Assembly: GCA_016215705.1 (NCBI GenBank)
Contig: JACRIR010000230.1
Span: 1 to 11,120 of the forward strand
From: Candidatus Poribacteria bacterium
Lineage (GTDB): Bacteria > Abyssobacteria > SURF-5
Direction of reading: 5' to 3'
Length of the DNA stretch: 11,120 nt
The notes under the pieces are model-generated. The model was not told the origin of the DNA. It did no database searches and saw only the letters and a program-made list of their open reading frames with translations. The translations under genes were made by a program, and so were the position numbers. Within the stretch, counting starts at the first letter, position 1. Each line of letters opens with the position of its first letter. Below are positions 6,404-11,120 of this stretch, in pieces.

Positions 6404-6481
6404 AATTGTGCTCGGTGTCGGATTCATCGGCATACACCCCATGCCGCACGATTCGTTCCTTTCACACGGTGAGGTATTGAC

Positions 6482-7639
6482 ATGAAAATCCATGAGTATC
6501 AGGCGAAGGACCTCCTGAAGAAATTCGGAGTGCCCGTGCCGCGTGGTCGGGCGACCGACAATCCCGAAGAAGCTCGCAAGATAGCAGAGGAACTAGGCTG
6601 TCCCGTGGTTGTCAAGGCCCAGATTCATGCAGGCGGCCGCGGCAAAGGAGGCGGCATCAAGCTCGCCAATTTGCCGGAGGATGCTGAGAAGGCTGCCCGC
6701 TCGATCATCGGCATGAACCTCGTGACGCATCAGACCGGACCCGCAGGACGCCTAGTAAAACGTGTTCTCGTCGAGGAAGAAGGCAAAATCGCGCGCGAAC
6801 TGTATCTTGGGATCGTGATAGACCGTGCTTCCGCCAGTCCGGTGGTCATGGCCAGCGAGGCCGGCGGAATGGATATTGAGGAAGTCGCTGCCAATACACC
6901 CGAGAAGATTCTCAAGGTCGGGGTCGATCCCGCTGTCGGGTTGCAGCCGTTTCAGATTCGCAAACTGTGCTATGGACTTAATCTCACAAAGGAGCTTATT
7001 GGAAAGGTTGGTCGGATCATCTCGGGCCTGTACAACGTATTTGTTCAATCAGATTGTTCCCTCGCAGAAGTGAATCCGCTTGCCATCACTGAGAATGGTG
7101 ATGCGCTCGCAATGGATGCGAAGATCAATCTTGACGACAACGCCCTTTTCAGGCACGAAGACCTCCGCGCGCTCCGTGACACCAACGAAGAGGACGCCCT
7201 CGAGGTCGAGGCGTCGAAGCATGATCTGAGCTATATCAAGCTCGACGGTTCGGTCGGCTGTATGGTCAATGGCGCGGGCCTGGCTATGGCGACGATGGAC
7301 ATAATCAAGCTGCATGGCCTCATGCCGGCGAATTTCCTCGACGTCGGCGGCGCGGCCAGTTCCGAGCGGGTATCGAACGCTTTCCGTATCCTGACCTCCG
7401 ATCCAAACCTTCGCGCCGTTCTCATTAACATATTCGGCGGGATCGTCCGATGCGATCGCGTCGCCAACGGAATTGTCGAGGCCCTCAAGGAAGTCGAGGT
7501 GCGCGTGCCAATTGTGGTCAGACTCGAAGGCACGAACTCAAAAGAAGCAAGAGAGATTCTTCAGAAATCAGGCCTGAAATTCATGGTTGCAGAAACCCTC
7601 GACGACGCCGCGCGGAAAGCCGTCGCGGCCGCGCGCTAG
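6482..7639 (+). CDS. sucC: Succinyl-CoA synthetase (ADP/GDP-forming) beta subunit
   Basis: The product is 385 aa, the standard length for SucC. The start is ATG with GGTGAGG upstream, and MKIHEYQAKDLLKKFGVPVPRG is the family's signature N-terminus. The ATP-grasp domain spans about residues 1-240: Lys45 in VVVKAQIHAGGRGKGGG binds nucleotide, Glu98-Glu100 lie in the adenine region, and AEVNPLAI (Asn198) with MDAK (Asp212) bind Mg2+. The C-terminal CoA-ligase domain has KLDGSVGCMVNGAGLAMATMD, NFLDVGG, INIFGGIVRCD and VRLEGTNSKEAREIL. With SucD it interconverts succinyl-CoA + ADP/GDP + Pi and succinate + CoA + ATP/GTP in the TCA cycle. Unlike most sucCD pairs, 144 bp separate it from sucD. Confidence 0.98.
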   Translation: MKIHEYQAKDLLKKFGVPVPRGRATDNPEEARKIAEELGCPVVVKAQIHAGGRGKGGGIKLANLPEDAEKAARSIIGMNLVTHQTGPAGRLVKRVLVEEEGKIARELYLGIVIDRASASPVVMASEAGGMDIEEVAANTPEKILKVGVDPAVGLQPFQIRKLCYGLNLTKELIGKVGRIISGLYNVFVQSDCSLAEVNPLAITENGDALAMDAKINLDDNALFRHEDLRALRDTNEEDALEVEASKHDLSYIKLDGSVGCMVNGAGLAMATMDIIKLHGLMPANFLDVGGAASSERVSNAFRILTSDPNLRAVLINIFGGIVRCDRVANGIVEALKEVEVRVPIVVRLEGTNSKEAREILQKSGLKFMVAETLDDAARKAVAAAR

Positions 7640-7642
7640 TGC

Positions 7643-7716
7643 GGAGAATCGGGAACACGAAGCCGCAGCAGAGAAAATTGAGGACATGATGCAACATCGT
7701 GTTCCCAATTTCCTCC
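7643..7716. repeat. Palindromic element between sucC and sucD
   Basis: Perfect arms GGGAACACGA (7651-7660) and TCGTGTTCCC (7697-7706) are extended outward by GGAG..AAT-type similarity to about 7643 and 7716. The loop is 36 nt. The left arm plus loop start (GGGAACACGAAGCCGCA) matches GGGGACACGAAGTCGCA of the element at 9248-9290 in 15 of 17 bases, so the two belong to one family. No reading frame in this gap looks like a gene. Confidence 0.75.
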
Positions 7717-7783
7717 AAAACCATCAAAGACATCCCGTTTCGGTAAATAATCCTATGACGCACAAGACTGGTGGAGGCACACA

Positions 7784-8659
7784 ATGAGCATTCTGGTTGA
7801 CGACAAAACCCGCCTTCTCGTACAAGGAATCACGGGGAAAGAAGGGGCTTTCCATACAAAACAGTGCATTGAATACGGGACGCGAGTGGTCGCGGGCGTC
7901 ACTCCCGGAAAAGGGGGAACCAAACAGGAAGAAGTTCCGGTTTTCGACACGGTCGAACGCGCCGTCCGGGAGACCGGCGCAAACGCCTCCATGATCTTTG
8001 TGCCTCCCGCTTTCGCGGCCGACGCTATCTTGGAGGCCGCCGATTCAGGTTTGCCGCTGGTCGTTTGCATTACGGAAGGCATCCCGACGATCGACATGGT
8101 GCGCGTGAAGCGGTACCTGGCAGGAAGGTCCACTCGTCTCGTGGGACCAAACTGCCCCGGAGTGATTACCCCCGGCAAATGCAAGGTCGGCATCATGCCG
8201 GGATTCATTCATAAGCCGGGCAACGTCGGCGTCATATCGCGCAGCGGCACACTCACCTACGAGGCGGTCGATCAATTGACTCGCCGCGGAATCGGGCAAT
8301 CTACCTGCATAGGAATCGGCGGAGACCCCGTAATAGGGAGCGCTTTCATCGACCTCTTACGGCTGTTTCAGGCCGATGCGGAGACGTGCGCCGTGGTCAT
8401 CATCGGCGAGATTGGTGGAACTGCCGAGGAAGAAGCCGCAGCTTTTGTGAGGGCGAGCATGACGAAGCCGGTCGTAGGTTTCATTGCGGGTCGTACGGCG
8501 CCCCCTGGAAAACGGATGGGGCATGCGGGAGCGATAATTGCGGGTGGCAAAGGAACCGCAGCAGAGAAGATCACAGCCATGACGGCGGCAGGTATAGCAG
8601 TCTGCGAGAGTCCTGCGAAAATCGGAGAGACCGTGGCCTCGGCGCTCAAGGCCACTTGA
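7784..8659 (+). CDS. sucD: Succinyl-CoA synthetase (ADP/GDP-forming) alpha subunit
   Basis: The product is 291 aa, the normal SucD length. The start is ATG with GGTGGAGG 7 nt upstream. The CoA-binding Rossmann domain has [23 protein letters not shown] (residues 11-33), then [16 protein letters not shown] and [10 protein letters not shown]. Following motifs are [20 protein letters not shown] (121-140), [15 protein letters not shown] and [14 protein letters not shown]. The phosphorylated histidine is His247 in [19 protein letters not shown]. It forms the catalytic complex with SucC, carrying the phospho-His intermediate and CoA site. All key residues are present. No canonical U-run terminator follows. 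Confidence 0.98.
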   Translation: MSILVDDKTRLLVQGITGKEGAFHTKQCIEYGTRVVAGVTPGKGGTKQEEVPVFDTVERAVRETGANASMIFVPPAFAADAILEAADSGLPLVVCITEGIPTIDMVRVKRYLAGRSTRLVGPNCPGVITPGKCKVGIMPGFIHKPGNVGVISRSGTLTYEAVDQLTRRGIGQSTCIGIGGDPVIGSAFIDLLRLFQADAETCAVVIIGEIGGTAEEEAAAFVRASMTKPVVGFIAGRTAPPGKRMGHAGAIIAGGKGTAAEKITAMTAAGIAVCESPAKIGETVASALKAT

Positions 8660-8668
8660 TTTGCTACT

Positions 8669-8688
8669 CCGGGCTTTGCTCGGCCCGG
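8669..8688 (+). terminator. GC-rich hairpin after sucD
   Basis: CCGGGC (8669-8674) pairs with GCCCGG (8683-8688), loop 8 nt, starting 9 nt after the sucD stop codon. There is no U-run, so it would be a factor-dependent or stabilising 3' structure at best. Confidence 0.3.
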
Positions 8689-8835
8689 CGCCAAATCCTA
8701 CTTACGTTCTTACTCAGCAGACTGATTACTGCAGACACTGCGACCAAACTGAAAATAATCCCCGCACAAACAGGACACATAATGGATACCCCTAAACGTA
8801 CACTGCTGACATATTTCCATATAACAACTTAACGG

Positions 8836-8909
8836 CGGGAGCGACGAGACTCGAACTCGCGACCTCCTGCGTGACAGGCAGGCGTTCTAACCAACTGAAC
8901 TACGCCCCC
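8836..8909 (-). tRNA. tRNA-Asp (GTC)
   Basis: A 74-nt cloverleaf to the discriminator base. The acceptor GGGGGCG pairs with CGCTCCC (one G-U); the D arm is GTTC/GAAC. The anticodon arm CCTGC-CTGTCAC-GCAGG carries GTC. The T arm is GCGAG-TTCGAGT-CTCGT. Discriminator G is followed by CCG, so the CCA tail is not encoded, in contrast to the tRNA-Phe gene in this window. Confidence 0.97.
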
Positions 8910-8985
8910 ACTGCTTCTCAACCTCCTATGGCCTGGCGCCACTAATCTTGTGGTGCACGGCGCCACAGACATCCAAAGCACTCCA

Positions 8986-9014
8986 TTTATAACCTAAAAA
9001 CCCTAAAAAGTCAA
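8986..9014 (-). promoter_or_regulatory. Sigma-70 promoter for tRNA-Asp
   Basis: On the minus strand, TTGACT (9009-9014) is followed after 17 nt by TATAAA (8986-8991). It would give a precursor with about 70 nt before the tRNA, including two GGCGCCAC copies. Confidence 0.7.
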
Positions 9015-9165
9015 GCGGTTTACTAACAGTCATCATAGGCTAACGCCCACACGAACGAACTCACATCATCAAATGACATGTGTCTGCGCCGGAATTCCAC
9101 TTATCGAATCTGTCCCGCACTTGACCATTTGGCGCGGGCTGCCGTCCATGTCCTGAAAAAGAATC

Positions 9166-9195
9166 AACGTTCATTCGCATGTGCGAGCGAACGTT
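9166..9195. repeat. Near-perfect 30-bp palindrome
   Basis: AACGTTCATTCGCA (9166-9179) pairs with TGCGAGCGAACGTT (9182-9195), with 12 of 14 Watson-Crick pairs and a 2-nt centre. It could be a protein-binding palindrome or the arm of a small repeat. No flanking gene explains it. Confidence 0.7.
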
Positions 9196-9247
9196 GCCGT
9201 TCCGCTACAACTAAACAGCACATGTCGGGCGCGAGGATTTGCGTCTC

Positions 9248-9290
9248 AGAAAAACGGGGACACGAAGTCGCATCGTGTCCCCGTTTTTCT
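9248..9290. repeat. Perfect 18-bp inverted repeat, same family as the sucC-sucD element
   Basis: AGAAAAACGGGGACACGA (9248-9265) is perfectly complementary to 9273-9290, loop AGTCGCA. The A-tract/T-tract ends make it terminator-like in both directions, but no gene ends next to it. The core matches the element at 7643-7716. Confidence 0.8.
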
Positions 9291-9409
9291 TCATTCGCGC
9301 CTCTACGGACACAATTCATTGCGCCCTTGTAGGTTAGCTCTCTGATGTTCGTGTATGAAAGTCGCGACAGAACTCCAAAAGAGAGTGAATAGCGCAGCAG
9401 AGGATGCTC

Positions 9410-9429
9410 CCCCGGAAACGGGGTCTTTT
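9410..9429 (+). terminator. GAAA-tetraloop hairpin followed by TCTTTT
   Basis: CCCCG (9410-9414), loop GAAA, CGGGG (9419-9423), then TCTTTT. It has the shape of a weak intrinsic terminator on the plus strand. No plus-strand gene is visible upstream, so if real it may end a small untranslated RNA. Confidence 0.35.
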
Positions 9430-9563
9430 GGGACAAATTAGAGTGATTCCATCTATTATTATTTCTTCTTATGCCTCTAGGTTTTGCCTTGAAATGTCAT
9501 AACTAGTGTAAATACAATAAGTTACGATAATAATAAATTATTTTTGAAAAAAGCAAAATCCTC

Positions 9564-9592
9564 TTGACAGATAGCGGGTCGTATGGTATTAT
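9564..9592 (+). promoter_or_regulatory. Strong sigma-70 promoter for the sigma-factor gene
   Basis: TTGACA (9564-9569), a 17-nt spacer and TATTAT (9587-9592), preceded by an AT-rich UP-element-like tract. The predicted start is near 9599, giving a leader of about 110 nt. The gene is thus probably read by the housekeeping holoenzyme. Confidence 0.8.
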
Positions 9593-9598
9593 TACGGT

Positions 9599-9630
9599 AG
9601 ACTAACTAGACCAATTTAGTCTAGTAGTCT
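9599..9630. promoter_or_regulatory. Operator-like inverted repeat at the transcription start
   Basis: AGACTAACTAGAC (9599-9611) and GTCTAGTAGTCT (9619-9630) are inverted with a single-base indel. The repeat overlaps the predicted transcription start, where a repressor could act or where a 5' hairpin could form in the mRNA. Confidence 0.5.
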
Positions 9631-9707
9631 GAAATCTGAACCAGAAAGCTACTAAACATAGACAAATGGACACAGAAAACAGGCAAACTAAACCGGAGGC
9701 TCGTCAG

Positions 9708-10913
9708 ATGAAATCAGTGAAGAAGGTGTACAGGAAGAGTCAGCCCAGAGCAAACACCAAGAGGTCCGAAGGACATGCTCAGTCCGACCTGGGACATTCC
9801 AGGAGCTTCAGGGGAGAGTTTAACGAGACCTTTGAGCATCATTCTGATTTTGGCGACTCGAGCATTGCCGTGGTCGAAAAAGACGATATTGCGGATATTC
9901 ACACTCCCGAAGGAGCGACGGAAGAGAGCAGCGCTGATTTCCATTTTGCGAAGGTAGAAAGCGATGAGGTAGAAGCAGCGCTTAGTGATGAAGCAGATGA
10001 AGACGAGGCATCGGCCGAAGAAGAAGCCGAACAACTCCCGGAAGAGCGCTCTGCCGGGGAGGATTTGCTGCGCCTTTACTTCAAGGATATAGGTAAGATT
10101 CCGCTGCTGTCGGACCAGGAAGTCATTAGACTTGCCAAAAAGATTGAGCAAGCAACCAAGAAAAAGGATAAGGCGACAATTACGAAGGCCAAGAAAGAGC
10201 TCGTATCAGCCAATTTGAGGCTTGTCGTCAGTATCGCCAAGAAATTCTCGTCATGTGGCATGCCTTTGCTCGACCTTATTCAGGCCGGGAACATGGGGCT
10301 CATGAAAGCTGTTGACGGCTTTGACTACCGGATGGGATTCAAGTTCAGCACATATGCCTCCAAATGGATACAGGCGGCGATAACCCGAACGATATCGAAC
10401 CAGGTCCGCACTGTTCGAATTCCCGTGAATGTTATACCGGCCTTGAAAAAGGTCGACCGGTCAAGCCGAAAACTGACTAGGGACCTGGGCCGCAAGCCAA
10501 CCATCGCCGAGATAGCGCGAGACGCAGGGATCGAGAGCGAGAAAGTGCGCTCGATGGCTCGGATTCCGCAGCGCTCCATTTCGCTCGATTTCCCCGTTGA
10601 CGGTGACAACGGCGATTGCACGCTTGGCGAGATTCTGGGTGACACGCATTCACCTTCGACGTCGGATATCGTCGACAAGCACTTTTTCCGCGACGAACTC
10701 GAGTCCGTTATGAAGGAAACACTGGATGAGCGCGAGCAAGAAGTGATCAGGCTCAGGTACGGTCTGCAGGATGGCACGGAGCACACGCAGTCGGAAATAG
10801 CGGAATACCTGAAGTTGTCGCGCCAGCGTGTGTCGCAGATCGAGAGCAAGGCCTTGATGCGTTTGCGTCATCACAGTGGCAGCAAGTCTCTGAGGGGTTT
10901 TCTCCTCAACTAG
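9708..10913 (+). CDS. RNA polymerase sigma factor, sigma-70 family (group 1/2-like)
   Basis: The product is 401 aa from ATG 9708, chosen because GGAGG lies 8 nt upstream; an in-frame ATG at 9666 lacks a Shine-Dalgarno. Residue numbers here count from 9666. The N-terminus is basic and then very acidic (residues 96-128), unlike RpoD region 1.1. Region 1.2 is EDLLRLYFKDIGKIPLLSDQE (132-152). Region 2 (178-254) includes LDLIQAGNMGLMKAVDGFDY and GFKFSTYASKWIQAAITRT. Region 3 is about 255-310, and region 4 about 340-415, with helix-turn-helix HTQSEIAEYLKLSRQRVSQIESKALMRL. Against E. coli RpoD, the -10 readers W433, R436 and Q437 become K233, Q236 and A237; in the -35 helix, E585 and R588 become Q387 and S390. 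It is probably an alternative sigma factor with shifted promoter preference. A strong promoter and terminator suggest a single-gene unit. Confidence 0.93.
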   Translation: MKSVKKVYRKSQPRANTKRSEGHAQSDLGHSRSFRGEFNETFEHHSDFGDSSIAVVEKDDIADIHTPEGATEESSADFHFAKVESDEVEAALSDEADEDEASAEEEAEQLPEERSAGEDLLRLYFKDIGKIPLLSDQEVIRLAKKIEQATKKKDKATITKAKKELVSANLRLVVSIAKKFSSCGMPLLDLIQAGNMGLMKAVDGFDYRMGFKFSTYASKWIQAAITRTISNQVRTVRIPVNVIPALKKVDRSSRKLTRDLGRKPTIAEIARDAGIESEKVRSMARIPQRSISLDFPVDGDNGDCTLGEILGDTHSPSTSDIVDKHFFRDELESVMKETLDEREQEVIRLRYGLQDGTEHTQSEIAEYLKLSRQRVSQIESKALMRLRHHSGSKSLRGFLLN

Positions 10914-10916
10914 CAA

Positions 10917-10996
10917 TAAAAGGCCGGAATAGCTGGGCTTTCAGAACTAGGGGGGTGGCCGCATCTCAAAGAGATGCGGCCTCGTGTTTGGCCTTT
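10917..10996 (+). terminator. Terminator structure after the sigma-factor gene
   Basis: A perfect 11-bp stem GGCCGCATCTC / GAGATGCGGCC (10957-10967 with 10971-10981) has an AAA loop. An outer pairing AAAAGGCC (10917-10924) with GGCCTTTT (10989-10996) ends in a short T run. Good shape for transcription termination. Confidence 0.7.
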
Positions 10997-11051
10997 TACT
11001 ATATTTCATTTCCATTCTGCTGACTAATTTCCCTCAGCGTCACGATTTTCC

Positions 11052-11080
11052 TTGACATTTCTCTCCTTTTATGTTATCTA
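11052..11080 (+). promoter_or_regulatory. Sigma-70 promoter for the gene at the right edge
   Basis: TTGACA (11052-11057), a 17-nt spacer and TATCTA (11075-11080). The -10 box is the left end of the palindrome described next. Confidence 0.65.
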
Positions 11081-11096
11081 GTTATATAACTAGATA
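11075..11096. promoter_or_regulatory. Perfect 22-bp palindromic operator
   Basis: The half-site TATCTAGTTAT is perfectly mirrored through 11096. It overlaps the -10 box and start region, and ends before the AAAGGAG Shine-Dalgarno. This placement is typical of an autoregulated repressor operator, for example of PadR or GntR/YtrA type regulators; that family guess is inference. Confidence 0.7.
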
Positions 11097-11112
11097 GAAA
11101 GGAGAACCGCTC

Positions 11113-11120
11113 ATGGGATA
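11113..11120 (+). CDS. Start of a gene cut by the right edge
   Basis: ATG GGA TA preceded by AAAGGAG with 8-nt spacing, a promoter and a palindrome. Only two complete codons are visible, so the product cannot be identified. The operator arrangement suggests a small transcriptional regulator. Confidence 0.6.

Larger units (their letters stand above)
9015..9563. other. Intergenic stretch without a convincing gene
   Basis: No reading frame on either strand has a ribosome binding site plus recognisable protein; the two longest overlap inverted repeats. It holds the palindromes at 9166-9195 and 9248-9290, a tetraloop hairpin near 9410-9423, and an AT-rich tract from about 9440 to 9563 leading into the sigma-factor promoter. 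Confidence 0.6.

Noticed and set aside
7663-8572. 13-bp match CCGCAGCAGAGAA between the sucC-sucD gap and the sucD active-site region
   Set aside because: Similarity beyond 13 bp is weak, so a sucD-derived fragment in the palindrome loop cannot be claimed over chance.
9078-9436. Overlapping open frames on both strands
   Set aside because: They are translations across the perfect inverted repeat at 9248-9290 and have no ribosome binding site or domain.
9666-9707. Upstream ATG for the sigma factor
   Set aside because: There is no Shine-Dalgarno before 9666, whereas GGAGG sits 8 nt before the ATG at 9708. Not fully excluded.

Overview
The window looks like chromosomal DNA from an uncultivated, probably Gram-negative bacterium of moderate GC content. 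The evidence is sigma-70 style promoters, a secreted protein with an AFA signal-peptidase site, bacterial SucCD, a group 1/2-like sigma factor, and many small palindromic or 'TTCGCTGCGCTCAGAATGAC' type dispersed repeats, which are common in environmental bacterial genomes. I cannot name the phylum from this sequence. There is no CRISPR array, phage module or transposase gene.

Layout. Positions 1-1052 (minus): the N-terminal part of a secreted protein with a tandem hexapeptide tract, running off the left edge, preceded by a roughly 345-nt leader and a good promoter. Positions 1148-4641 (minus): a probable operon read from a sigma-70 promoter at 4612-4641. Its genes are an HMG-CoA-synthase-fold protein fused to a Zn-ribbon/OB-fold (DUF35) domain, a thiolase, and a small Cys-containing hypothetical protein. 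Repeats occupy both intergenic gaps. Positions 4664-5968 (minus): a DUF362 protein. Positions 6083-6158 (minus): tRNA-Phe. Positions 6375-8659 (plus): sucC and sucD, separated by a palindromic element. Positions 8836-8909 (minus): tRNA-Asp. Positions 8990-9560: no gene seen, but several strong inverted repeats. Positions 9564-10996 (plus): a sigma-70-family factor with its own promoter, an operator-like inverted repeat at the start site and a terminator. Positions 11052-11120 (plus): promoter, perfect palindrome, RBS and first codons of another gene.

Function. SucCD is a complete ADP/GDP-forming succinyl-CoA synthetase. The thiolase plus HMGCS/DUF35 fusion resembles a two-gene version of the archaeal thiolase-DUF35-HMG-CoA synthase complex. 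The thiolase keeps its Cys and His residues, whereas the HMGCS-like partner appears to have Gln in place of the nucleophilic Cys and to lack other expected active-site residues. It may therefore serve as a scaffold or CoA-handling subunit rather than a true HMG-CoA synthase. The substrate cannot be read from the sequence.

The most unusual points are the Cys-to-Gln HMGCS-like fusion, a 30-bp duplicated gene junction flanking a small repeat insertion between that gene and the thiolase, a sigma factor with non-canonical residues at the -10 and -35 reading positions, and related TAACTAGA half-sites near the sigma gene's promoter and the next gene's promoter.
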